DNA of 64,000 nt from Megamonas sp. UBA1796 (GTDB lineage: Bacteria > Bacillota > Negativicutes > Selenomonadales > Selenomonadaceae): contig DCFU01000024.1 in the NCBI GenBank assembly GCA_002319795.1, forward strand, positions 1 to 64,000, read 5' to 3'. Under the pieces are notes generated by a model. It did not search any database. It had not been told where the DNA came from and saw nothing but the letters and a program-made list of their open reading frames with translations. Position numbers and translations under genes: made by a program. This document shows, in pieces, positions 51,281 through 60,074 of this stretch; the first letter of the stretch is position 1, and each line of letters opens with the position of its first letter.

Positions 51281-52024
51281 ATGATTATGAATGCAATTCT
51301 TATGGGTTTGCTGTATTATTTTGCGACTTGTCGTGTCTGGTACGGTTTTTCACAGGTTATTCGCCATCCATTGTCCCTGGCGCCGATTATCGGACTTATT
51401 TTTGGCAATATGGAGATTGCTCTGATTACAGGCGCAACGTTGGAAATGATGTATCTGGGTTCTATTGCGCCGGGCGGAAACATTCCAGCAGATGAGGCCC
51501 TGGCGGCCTGCGTGGCCATCCCAATTGCGATTCAGGCAAATGTTTCACCGGAAATAGCTGTCGCAGTTGCTGTCCCTGTCGGCCTTCTGGGTGTTTTGCT
51601 GGATCAGTTCCGGAGGACATTTTTCACCGTTCTTGTGCATATTGCAGATAAAGCTGCGGAACAAGCAGATATAGCCAAGATACGGCGTTTGGCGTTCTTA
51701 TATCCGTTGTTGCTGGCGTTTCCGCTTCGTTTCATTCCCGCTTTTGTAGGAAATGTTTTTGGAGTAGATGCGATTTCTGCTTTCATGGATGCTGTTCCAT
51801 ACTGGGTAACGCATGGACTGACGGTGGCCGGCAATATTCTTCCGGCTTTGGGATTTGCTTTGACGATTGTAATAATTGGCAAGAGAAAGTTGCTGCCATT
51901 TTTCATCACGGGATTTTTTGTAGTAGCCTATTCGGGTATCAGTATCATAGGTATAGCGATTTTCGGTTTCTGTGTAGCGTTGATCTATACGCATTTCTTG
52001 CCGAATAATGGACAGGAGGATTGA
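51281..52024 (+). CDS. PTS mannose/sorbose-family IIC component
   Basis: 247-residue membrane subunit: GLIFGNMEIALITGATLEMMYLGSI and PADEALAACVAIPIA are hallmark motifs. Forms the translocation path together with IID. AAGGGGG lies before the ATG. Confidence 0.92.
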   Translation: MIMNAILMGLLYYFATCRVWYGFSQVIRHPLSLAPIIGLIFGNMEIALITGATLEMMYLGSIAPGGNIPADEALAACVAIPIAIQANVSPEIAVAVAVPVGLLGVLLDQFRRTFFTVLVHIADKAAEQADIAKIRRLAFLYPLLLAFPLRFIPAFVGNVFGVDAISAFMDAVPYWVTHGLTVAGNILPALGFALTIVIIGKRKLLPFFITGFFVVAYSGISIIGIAIFGFCVALIYTHFLPNNGQED

Positions 52025-52030
52025 TGGATT

Positions 52031-52888
52031 ATGAATGAGGAAATTGTAAAAGCACAACCGGAAAAATTGACGAAAGCTGATATTACGAAATCCTGGATTC
52101 GTTGGTTTGCTTATGCGGAAGTATCAAATAATTTTGAGAGATTACAGGCATTAGCCTTTTGTGGAGCGATGACCGGTATACTGCAGAAGCTCTACAAGGA
52201 CAAAGCCGATTTGGCCGCAGCGCTCAAGCGTCATTTGGCCATGTATAATACGGAAGGAAACTGGGGCTGTATCATCAACGGGATATCTATTGCCTTAGAA
52301 GAAAAGGCAGCTTCGCAAATACATAAGGAGGAAGATGAAGAAGAGGAGGTTGGTGAAGATGCGATTGTCAGTGTCAAAACAGGGCTTATGGGACCTGTTG
52401 CCGGCATAGGCGATACAATCGACTTTGGTACGATGCGGCCAATCCTCATGGGAATATTCATTCCGTTTGCGATGGCAGGTTCGGCTTTTTGTGCATTGCT
52501 GCCGGTTATTATTCAGTCAATCTACACGATTGTTTTTGGATACGGTCTGTATCAAAAAGGGTATACGGCTGGCCGTCAGTCTATATTGGAGATCCTGCAG
52601 TCGGGCAGGATACAGACGGTTATTACCAGTGCCAGTGTTCTGGGCATGTTCATGATGGGCGCCCTGTCAGCGTCTTATGTAAAACTTACTACTACGCTGA
52701 CAATTGGTACGGCGATGAAGGCGATTCCGGTGCAGCCCCTCATTGATCAATTAGCACCACGGCTTTTGCCTCTGCTGGTTGTTATGGGAATATATATTTT
52801 CCTTATTAAGGTAGGGCCAAAATATATTCGCATTGTTACCTTTCTTCTGGTTGTCAGTTTGGTAGGAGCTGCGCTTGGTATAATTTGA
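52031..52888 (+). CDS. PTS mannose-family IID component
   Basis: 285-residue membrane subunit; RWFAYAEVSNNFERLQALAF and NTEGNWGCIINGISIALEE match the family start, and GLMGPVAGIGDTIDFGTMRP is its signature. GGAGG of the IIC gene's end serves as ribosome site; tightly coupled. Confidence 0.92.
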   Translation: MNEEIVKAQPEKLTKADITKSWIRWFAYAEVSNNFERLQALAFCGAMTGILQKLYKDKADLAAALKRHLAMYNTEGNWGCIINGISIALEEKAASQIHKEEDEEEEVGEDAIVSVKTGLMGPVAGIGDTIDFGTMRPILMGIFIPFAMAGSAFCALLPVIIQSIYTIVFGYGLYQKGYTAGRQSILEILQSGRIQTVITSASVLGMFMMGALSASYVKLTTTLTIGTAMKAIPVQPLIDQLAPRLLPLLVVMGIYIFLIKVGPKYIRIVTFLLVVSLVGAALGII

Positions 52889-52939
52889 GGCGTGGAAGAT
52901 GTATGTGAATAAGTTTTCTTTTTTTAAGAGGTGCAGATA

Positions 52940-53872
52940 ATGAAAAAAATATTAGTAACTCCCAGGTCTTTTTCACGGTATGGAGAAACAGCCATAAAGA
53001 AGATGGAAAGCAAGGGGTATACGGTTATTTACAATACAACGGGCAGGCAATACTCATATGAAGAATTTTGCAGTCTGGCTTCTGATGCGGACGGGATTAT
53101 TCTTGGGGTTGACCGCGTTGATGCAGATATGCTGCAGAGAGCTAAGAAGCTGAAGGGAATTTCACGATTTGGTGTAGGAATCGACAATATTGATGTAGAT
53201 ACTGCCAAACAATTGGGTATTGGAATACGCAGAACCGTAGGATCGAACTCTGTATCTGTGGCGGAATTGGCGGTGAGCTTCTTTTTTGCCCTGAGCAAGA
53301 ATCTGGTACAGTGTGTGAATGAAGTGAAAGATGGCCGCTGGAATAAGATATCCGGACAGGAACTGAAGGGGAAGACCGTAGGGATTCTGGGACTGGGTGC
53401 CGTGGGCAAAGAGGTCATGCGCATAACGCAGGGAATTGGCATGAAAGTCATGGGTTATGATCCTTTTGTTAATAAGGAAGAGATGGAAGCTGCCTACAAT
53501 ATCCGCATCGGCAGCATAGAGGAGATATTAAGGGAAAGCGACTACGTTACCTTGCATATGCCGCTTACGGAAGACACAAAGAATCTGATGAACAAAGACA
53601 CACTGCGCATGATGAAGCCATCTGCATATCTGATCAACACAGCCCGGGGTGGCCTTGTCGATGAGGAAGCTTTACATGAAGCACTCAGCAGGCAATGGAT
53701 TGCAGGGGCGGCAGAGGATGTGTTTTCAGTGGAACCTCCGGCAGCAAACGAGAAATTGCTGCAGCTGGATAATTTTATTCTTTCGCCACATGTTGCATCT
53801 CTCACGAAGGATGCAGAATTGACTTCCATCCATATGGCTACGGATAATCTGCTTGCTTTGCTGCAGGCTTGA
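52940..53872 (+). CDS. D-2-hydroxyacid dehydrogenase (SerA-like)
   Basis: 310-residue NAD-dependent dehydrogenase: GVGIDNIDVDTAKQLGI, Rossmann GILGLGAVGKEV, catalytic Arg in INTARGGLVDEEAL, Glu in DVFSVEPP and His in SPHVASLT. No ACT domain, so not regulated 3-phosphoglycerate dehydrogenase. Probably interconverts a hydroxy and keto acid derived from the PTS substrate. Confidence 0.9.
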   Translation: MKKILVTPRSFSRYGETAIKKMESKGYTVIYNTTGRQYSYEEFCSLASDADGIILGVDRVDADMLQRAKKLKGISRFGVGIDNIDVDTAKQLGIGIRRTVGSNSVSVAELAVSFFFALSKNLVQCVNEVKDGRWNKISGQELKGKTVGILGLGAVGKEVMRITQGIGMKVMGYDPFVNKEEMEAAYNIRIGSIEEILRESDYVTLHMPLTEDTKNLMNKDTLRMMKPSAYLINTARGGLVDEEALHEALSRQWIAGAAEDVFSVEPPAANEKLLQLDNFILSPHVASLTKDAELTSIHMATDNLLALLQA

Positions 53873-53895
53873 TTTTAGAAGAAGAGGGAACTAAA

Positions 53896-54699
53896 ATGAT
53901 TATAGATATGCTGCAGCAGCGGCTGAAGCAGGGGAAGCCTACTACGGCTACACGCATACAAAGCACCTGGCCGCTGATTGTTGAGGCCTGTGCGGCCACG
54001 GAAAGCTTTGATTATGTTGAGCTGGTGGCAGAATATGCCCCCTTTGACTTTAAGGATCTGGAGAATTTCGTTCGTGCCGCGGAGCTTCATAATATTGCGG
54101 CTATGATAAAACTCGATTTCCAGAACCGGTTTTATATGGCGCAGAGAGCTATGGCCAGTGGCTTTCAGGCGGTATTATTCACCGATCATAAAACTCCGGA
54201 GGAGGTTCGTGATTCAATTCGCATGACCCTGCCTGATACGCCGCAGGACAAAGGCCGGTTTGGCTATCCGAATGCCCGCTGGCAGGGGTATCGCTCCCGT
54301 GAACCGCAGATGGAGTATGCATCCATGGTGCGCAATATTGTACGTGCATTTATGATTGAGAAAAAAGAGGCTATGGATAATATTGAGGAAATCTGTTCGA
54401 TTCCCGGGGTAGACATGGTGCAGTTTGGCCCTTCGGATTATTGCATGAGCCTTGGCTGGAATCTGCAGGATCACCGGCAGGACGCCAAAGAGGCTGAAAA
54501 GAAGATGATTGCTGCGGCTCTGCGGCATGGAGTGCATCCCCGCTGTGAGATCAACACGCTCGAAGAGGCAGAACTTTATTGGAATCTGGGTGTGCGGCAT
54601 TTTTGCATAGGGGATGAGATACGCAACAATCGTGCGTATTGGAATGGTCCCTGCAAAGCAGTAAGAGACATGACGTTGTCGGCACAGGAAGGTAAGTAG
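53896..54699 (+). CDS. HpcH/HpaI-family aldolase
   Basis: 267-residue class II pyruvate-dependent aldolase-like protein. Seen: DYVELVAEYAPFDFKDLENFV, FTDHKTPEEV, and VDMVQFGPSDYCMSLGW with acidic metal ligands before it. The usual AxTP-type loop is altered, so its substrate could differ from known 2-keto-3-deoxy acids. In the PTS operon, after the dehydrogenase gene. Confidence 0.85.
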   Translation: MIIDMLQQRLKQGKPTTATRIQSTWPLIVEACAATESFDYVELVAEYAPFDFKDLENFVRAAELHNIAAMIKLDFQNRFYMAQRAMASGFQAVLFTDHKTPEEVRDSIRMTLPDTPQDKGRFGYPNARWQGYRSREPQMEYASMVRNIVRAFMIEKKEAMDNIEEICSIPGVDMVQFGPSDYCMSLGWNLQDHRQDAKEAEKKMIAAALRHGVHPRCEINTLEEAELYWNLGVRHFCIGDEIRNNRAYWNGPCKAVRDMTLSAQEGK

Positions 54700-54716
54700 A
54701 ATCAGGAGGTATTCAT

Positions 54717-55598
54717 ATGGAAATTAAGGGAATCATTACGGCGATGATTACGCCGTTTGATGATAACGAAAATATCAATGAGAAGGCAACCCGCATGCTG
54801 GTAAACCGTCTCATTGACAAGGGTGTTAATGGTTTGTTCATTCTGGGAACCAATGGAGAGTTCCATGTTATTTCTGACGAGGAAAAGCTCGCATTCGCCA
54901 AAATTGTTATAGAGGAAACCCGCCACAGAGTCCCTGTTTATGTGGGCACAGGCGGAAACCGTACCAAGGATGTCATAGAACTCTCCAAGAAAATGGAAGC
55001 GTTGGGGGCCGATGCGCTTTCTGTCATTACACCTTATTTTGCGGTTCCTGCAGAACAGGAACTGATACAGCATTATAGGGCCGTTGCTGCTGCAGTGCAG
55101 ATTCCTATTATTTTGTATAATATACCGAAAAATACCGGCATCAATATTCCGGCTTCGGTCGTAAAAGAATTGGCGAAAATAAAAAATGTAGCCGCGATTA
55201 AAGACAGCAGCGGAAATATGGAAAACATGCAGGAGTATATGAAGGCTGGTGCAGGAGAGGATTTCGTGGTCCTGGCCGGCTCGGACTCTAAAATCCTGCC
55301 GGCGCTCAAGCTGGGTGCAGCAGGTGCCATTGCAGGTACTTCGAATGTCATTACGGAGCAGATCGTTGCCCTGTATGCGAAATTCCTGGCAGGCGATATC
55401 GAAGGTGCCGAAGCCATGCAGCAGGATATAGAAGTCCTCCGCAAGGCGGCACATCTGGCATCTGCGCCGGCTGTATTCAAAAAATCGCTTGAAATGATTG
55501 GAATTCCAGTGGGACCAGCACGCAGGCCTGTGCTGCCTCCGGCCCCGGAGGTTATTCCTGAAATTGAGAAAATGTTAAAATATTATTCCTTGCTGTAA
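54717..55598 (+). CDS. Dihydrodipicolinate-synthase-family aldolase
   Basis: 293-residue class I (Schiff-base) lyase: GTNGEFH motif, Tyr134 in LYNIPKN and the Schiff-base Lys162 in AAIKDSSGN. The family includes DapA, NanA and 2-keto-3-deoxygluconate aldolases; genomic place in a PTS operon favours a sugar-acid or keto-acid lyase. AGGAGG precedes the ATG. Last gene of the operon; a strong terminator follows. Confidence 0.9.
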   Translation: MEIKGIITAMITPFDDNENINEKATRMLVNRLIDKGVNGLFILGTNGEFHVISDEEKLAFAKIVIEETRHRVPVYVGTGGNRTKDVIELSKKMEALGADALSVITPYFAVPAEQELIQHYRAVAAAVQIPIILYNIPKNTGINIPASVVKELAKIKNVAAIKDSSGNMENMQEYMKAGAGEDFVVLAGSDSKILPALKLGAAGAIAGTSNVITEQIVALYAKFLAGDIEGAEAMQQDIEVLRKAAHLASAPAVFKKSLEMIGIPVGPARRPVLPPAPEVIPEIEKMLKYYSLL

Positions 55599-55625
55599 AC
55601 ATGAACGAGAACTGGTAAACTTTGC

Positions 55626-55688
55626 AAAGCTCCCGCATGGCAGAATGTTTTATGCTTAAAACGCTCTGCCATGCGGGAGCTTTTTACT
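55626..55688 (+). terminator. Terminator of the PTS operon
   Basis: Perfect 19-bp stem (55626-55644 with 55665-55683), an inner stem GTTTTA / TAAAAC, then TTTTTA. Confidence 0.92.
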
Positions 55689-55733
55689 GTTCCATATCAA
55701 CCATCAGTAGAGCTAATGGATTAAACTTTAGTC

Positions 55734-55792
55734 AAAAAAATCCCCGTTACAATCCATGCAGGTCGAGCCAACTGCATGGATTGTAACGGGGA
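55734..55792 (-). terminator. Terminator of the leftward secreted-protein gene
   Basis: Perfect 21-bp stem (55741-55761 with 55772-55792); on the minus strand it is followed by seven Ts (55740-55734). Confidence 0.88.
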
Positions 55793-55868
55793 AGTCTTTA
55801 TAATGCAAGGGCAAGATATATAAAGCTTAGAACATATGTCCTTCCAGGATCTTGAGCAAACCTCCTGT

Positions 55869-56450
55869 TTACTGGAGGCCATGAGCCGAAGGGATAATGA
55901 AAGGGGAAAAAACCATACCTTCAGACGACGAATCGTTTCCATCGGGATTTCCCATATGGATATTGAAGGCAGCAGGAATATCCATAGAGAAATTTCCATG
56001 TTCCGGATGCCAACTGTCTTTGCCAATATAGATATTTGCTGGGGACAGGATGCTGTTGTCCCAATATAAGGTGAAATTTATTTTGCGGGCATCAGAGACC
56101 TTAAAAGTGATGCCTGTCTCAGGGCCAGCAGAAGTCAGCTTAAGATAGATTTTACCCTTATTTTTGCTGGTGCATAGATTATCTTTATTTGGTTCTTTTG
56201 TTATAGGAACTTCTTTGCATTCTTCAAAAGAACCATCTGTTTCTATGGTTCCGGTCAGAGAGTGTGTGTCGCCTGTGGTTTTGACAGATAAATGGTAGGT
56301 ATCCGCAGAATCTTTCCAAAAAAATACCCCGGTAAGGTTTGAAGAAGAGAACGTTTCCGGTACTCCTATATACACAGGATTTGCAGATGCAGTTGTTGAA
56401 AAAAAGAGTATGGTACTACATAGTAATAGAATGATCTTTAAAGTTTTCAC
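55869..56450 (-). CDS. Small secreted protein of unknown family
   Basis: 193 residues with a signal peptide (KTLKIILLLCSTILFFS core, cut near ASA). GTG start at 56450 with GAGGTGA six bases upstream; a longer ATG-started frame to 56636 lacks a site and breaks the signal peptide. The mature part is rich in beta-type alternating residues and Thr/Ser/Asn, with two Cys (ECKEV, DNLCTS) that could pair. No family recognised. Its own terminator follows. Confidence 0.62.
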   Translation of the reverse strand: MKTLKIILLLCSTILFFSTTASANPVYIGVPETFSSSNLTGVFFWKDSADTYHLSVKTTGDTHSLTGTIETDGSFEECKEVPITKEPNKDNLCTSKNKGKIYLKLTSAGPETGITFKVSDARKINFTLYWDNSILSPANIYIGKDSWHPEHGNFSMDIPAAFNIHMGNPDGNDSSSEGMVFSPFIIPSAHGLQ

Positions 56451-56920
56451 AAGAATCACCTCAGCTAAATTCAATGTATTTATGAACAATATAATTTTAC
56501 CATAGAATGATTTATTTGTATTCAATATAGGAAGCTTTAGAAATATATTTTTTATTGGCTTTGAGGGGGCTTGCAGCCGTACATTGAATACCTCGCTTTG
56601 GGATATAGATGGAGGCAGGAAATCACATTTTCCCAATGATAACCGTGGTGACTTCCAGGTATTGTATGATTGGGTCTAAAGTTTTATAATGTAAATAAGC
56701 AGCAAAATAGATAATAAAAGGGAGGAACTTATACGGATTCATAAATAAATATTATAGCATAAGTGCATATTTATATGGTAATTAAATTATTGAGATGTAT
56801 TGATGTTGATTCGCAGCTTTGACAGCAAAAAAAATGGGAAAAGTTAATAAAAATAGATAATAGTAGGGATATCCTAGTGTTGATTGGGAAAAAATTTACA
56901 AATTATTGGAAGTGATCATG
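56451..56920 (+). promoter_or_regulatory. AT-rich intergenic region upstream of cas operon
   Basis: About 470 bases. TTGACA (56819-56824) and TTAATA (56844-56849), 19 bases apart, are a possible promoter for the cas genes. No repeat array or leader-like repeat is present here. An isolated AAAGGGAGG near 56720 leads into no convincing frame. Confidence 0.35.
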
Positions 56921-59323
56921 ATGTTTTGTGCGCATATTAACCCAATAACCTCAGGCAAACAAAGCGTTAAAGAGCATTTAGAAAATGTTTCTCACCTGTC
57001 AATGGAATATGGGGCAAAAATTTCCTTAGAAGCAACCTGTAAATTAATTGGTATTCTTCATGATATGGGAAAAGAAACAAAAAAATTTGATGCTTATATA
57101 AAGTACAGTGCGGAGCATCCACAAGATAAATCGCTTCGCGGCACGATTAACCATTCTACAGCCGGTGCCAAGTATATCTATGATACTTTTTATAAGTCCA
57201 ACGATCCTTATGAACAACTGACAGCGCAGCTTATGGCAGTTGCTATCTGTTCGCATCATGGCGGACTGATTGATTGCTTGGATGTAAGCGGAAAAGATAT
57301 TTTTACCAGCAAGATGATGACAGATAAAGAGATTTTTTATGATGAAGCACTACGAAATTATACGTTGGAATGTTTGGATACAGCGCAAATACGGGAATTG
57401 TTTTATAAGGCAAAAACTGAGATACAAGAGGCTCTGATCCATATCAGGCAAATAGATAATCGTGCTGAATTTGGTCAGTTTGCCATGGGCCTGCTGGAAA
57501 AATATATGTTTAGCTGTGTGGTGGATGCGGATCGATATGATACCTATAGTTTTATGGCGGGGCGGGAACCTTCACCGGCAATCAATCGAACGATTCTATG
57601 GCAGGAGCTGTCAGATAAATTAGAGAGTGCTTTGGAAGCGTATCCGAAGAAAACACAAATTGATTTACTGAGAGCAGACATTTCCCTGACCTGCAAAAAT
57701 TTTGCTGTACATAAGCCCGGTATCTATCAGCTTTCGGTACCAACAGGCGGCGGGAAAACACTGTCGAGTTTGCGATATGCTTTGGAACACGCCCAAATCT
57801 TTCATAAAGACAGAATTTTTTATATTATCCCGTTTACGACGATTATAGATCAAAACGCCCGGGAGATAAAAAATATTTTGTGCCGGGATGATGTTATTTT
57901 AGAACATCATTCAAACCTCATTATGGATAATGAAAACGAGGACTATAAGCTTCTGACAGAACGCTGGGACAGCCCGATTATTCTTACGACCATGGTACAA
58001 TTTCTCGATACTTTGTTTAGCGGAGGAACGCAGAACATTCGACGCATGCACAATTTTGCGAATTCAATTTTTATATTTGATGAAATCCAGGCTATTCCAA
58101 TCAAATGTATCAATATGTTCAACAGTGCGATCAATTTCTTAGCCGAAATTTGCCATGCGACTATTATCCTTTGTACCGCCACGCAGCCGATTTTATCATC
58201 ACCGAAGATTCATATGCCGTTGAAGTTAAGCGAAAATCCTGATATGATTTCTGATATGTATGGCAGATTAGGTGGATTCAAACGTGTGGAGTTGGTCGAT
58301 AAAAGAATCATTGGAGGTTATAGTCCAGCAGCGCTACAAGAATTTGTCCTGGATATCATGGAGCATGTGGAAAGTGTATTGGTTGTTTTTAACACAAAGA
58401 ATGCGGCTAAAGAAGTTTTTAATGAATTGCAGAGAGAAAATACGCAGCTGCCTAAGGAACAACAATATTTGATTTTTCATTTAAGTACGAATATGTGTTC
58501 ATCCCATAGAATGAAGATATTAGAAGAAATGAGAGCAAAATTAAGGAAGCAGCGCATGATTTGTGTCAGTACGCAATTAATAGAAGCTGGCGTTAATATT
58601 TCTTTTGGCTGCGTCGTGCGCTCACTCGCCGGGCTTGATAGCATTGCGCAAGCAGCAGGACGATGCAATCGGCATGGAGAACGGCCTTGCAGCAACGTTT
58701 ACATCGTCAATGTACAAGGGGAAAATATCAGCAAATTGGTAGATATTAAAGAAGGTCAGGAATGTACAAAACGAGTGCTGGACGAATTTCGCGAGAATCC
58801 GGCTGTATTTGATCAGGATTTGCTTTCGCAAAAAGCGATGGATCGATATTATGAGTATTATTTTTATAATAGATTGAAGGCGATGAATTACACCCTGCCA
58901 AAAATAAATAGTGATGCAACGATGTATGATTTATTAGCAGGAAATAAAAAGGTTAGTGAGATATTTTGCAGTAGAAATGGATATAAACCAAAGTTGCTGC
59001 TGAAACAGAGTTTTAAAACAGCGGGAAATAATTTTCAGGTAATCAATCAAAATACAACAGGGGTGATTGTCCCCTATGGCGAGGGGAAAGAACTTATTGC
59101 GAAGATCAATGGCGACTGCGACTTAAAAGAATTAAAGCAGTATCTAAAAAAAGCGCAGCACTTTTCGGTTAATTTATTTGAAACAGATAAGAGAAAACTG
59201 GACGAACGACAGGGTATTGCCGAATTGAACCATGGAGGAGTATTAGCGCTTAAAGAAGGGTTTTATCGAGATGACCTTGGCGTAACCGTCGAAGGTGTGC
59301 CAATGGAATTTTTAATTAGTTAG
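56921..59323 (+). CDS. cas3: CRISPR-associated helicase/nuclease Cas3 (type I-C)
   Basis: 800 residues. N-terminal HD nuclease: HLENVSHL, LIGILHDMGKETKKF, NHSTAGAKY, ICSHHGG. Superfamily 2 helicase: Walker A VPTGGGKTLSSL, motif II FDEIQAIP, motif III CTATQPIL, motif VI QAAGRCNRHG. It nicks and degrades DNA marked by the Cascade complex. ATG 56921 with GGAAGTG six bases before it; alternative ATG 56918. First gene of the cas operon; two bases to the next frame. Confidence 0.95.
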   Translation: MFCAHINPITSGKQSVKEHLENVSHLSMEYGAKISLEATCKLIGILHDMGKETKKFDAYIKYSAEHPQDKSLRGTINHSTAGAKYIYDTFYKSNDPYEQLTAQLMAVAICSHHGGLIDCLDVSGKDIFTSKMMTDKEIFYDEALRNYTLECLDTAQIRELFYKAKTEIQEALIHIRQIDNRAEFGQFAMGLLEKYMFSCVVDADRYDTYSFMAGREPSPAINRTILWQELSDKLESALEAYPKKTQIDLLRADISLTCKNFAVHKPGIYQLSVPTGGGKTLSSLRYALEHAQIFHKDRIFYIIPFTTIIDQNAREIKNILCRDDVILEHHSNLIMDNENEDYKLLTERWDSPIILTTMVQFLDTLFSGGTQNIRRMHNFANSIFIFDEIQAIPIKCINMFNSAINFLAEICHATIILCTATQPILSSPKIHMPLKLSENPDMISDMYGRLGGFKRVELVDKRIIGGYSPAALQEFVLDIMEHVESVLVVFNTKNAAKEVFNELQRENTQLPKEQQYLIFHLSTNMCSSHRMKILEEMRAKLRKQRMICVSTQLIEAGVNISFGCVVRSLAGLDSIAQAAGRCNRHGERPCSNVYIVNVQGENISKLVDIKEGQECTKRVLDEFRENPAVFDQDLLSQKAMDRYYEYYFYNRLKAMNYTLPKINSDATMYDLLAGNKKVSEIFCSRNGYKPKLLLKQSFKTAGNNFQVINQNTTGVIVPYGEGKELIAKINGDCDLKELKQYLKKAQHFSVNLFETDKRKLDERQGIAELNHGGVLALKEGFYRDDLGVTVEGVPMEFLIS

Positions 59324-59336
59324 GATGGTGATACTA

Positions 59337-60074
59337 TTGGAAAAAAGCAACATCGTTGAATTTAAAGTAAGTGGGAGATATGCACTTTTCAGTGATCCGA
59401 TCAACCGAATCGGAGGAGAGAAGTTTTCTTATCAGGTTCCCACGTACCAGGCGCTGAAAGGAATCTTAGAAAGCGTGTACTGGAAGCCTACCCTGATTTG
59501 GGTTATGGATGAAGTGCGGATTATGAACCTCATCAAAACACAATCGCAGGGAATACGCCCGGTTGATTTTAACGGAGGCAATACGCTATCAATTTATACC
59601 TATTTAGTGAATGTTGAATACCAGGTTAGGGCACATTTTGAATGGAACTATCATCGTCCAAACCTAGCCAAGGACAGAAATGAAAACAAACATTATTTGA
59701 TTGCTAAACGGATGATTAAAGCTGGTGGACGCAGGGATGTTTTCCTGGGAACCAGAGAGTGTCAGGCCTATGTAGAGCCTTGCACGTTTGGTGAGGGTAC
59801 GGGGGCTTATGATGACTATGGAGACCTTTCTTTTGGCTTGATGTTTCATGGCTTTGACTATCCGGATGAAATGGGCAAAGATAAGCTGATTGCCAGACTT
59901 TGGTATCCAGAAATGAAAAACGGCTATATCAAATTTTTAAAACCCGAAGAATGTACGATAAAACGAGAACTTGCAGCCATGAAACCAAAGTTGTTTAATG
60001 AAATGAATTTCAGCGGCTTAAAAGAATTTGCAAAGGAGGGAGAGGCTATTGAGTTGGATTCAAAAACTTTATGA
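59337..60074 (+). CDS. cas5c: Cas5c (Cas5d), pre-crRNA endonuclease of type I-C
   Basis: 245 residues; FKVSGRYALFSDPINRIGGEKFSYQVPTYQALKG is the family start. Tyr48, Lys118 and His119 correspond with a two-residue offset to the catalytic Tyr46/Lys116/His117 reported for Bacillus halodurans Cas5d, so it should cut pre-crRNA; no cas6 is expected or seen. Start: TTG at 59337 six bases after GGTGA; ATG at 59325 is possible but has no site. Ends 26 bases inside cas8c. Confidence 0.93.
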   Translation: MEKSNIVEFKVSGRYALFSDPINRIGGEKFSYQVPTYQALKGILESVYWKPTLIWVMDEVRIMNLIKTQSQGIRPVDFNGGNTLSIYTYLVNVEYQVRAHFEWNYHRPNLAKDRNENKHYLIAKRMIKAGGRRDVFLGTRECQAYVEPCTFGEGTGAYDDYGDLSFGLMFHGFDYPDEMGKDKLIARLWYPEMKNGYIKFLKPEECTIKRELAAMKPKLFNEMNFSGLKEFAKEGEAIELDSKTL

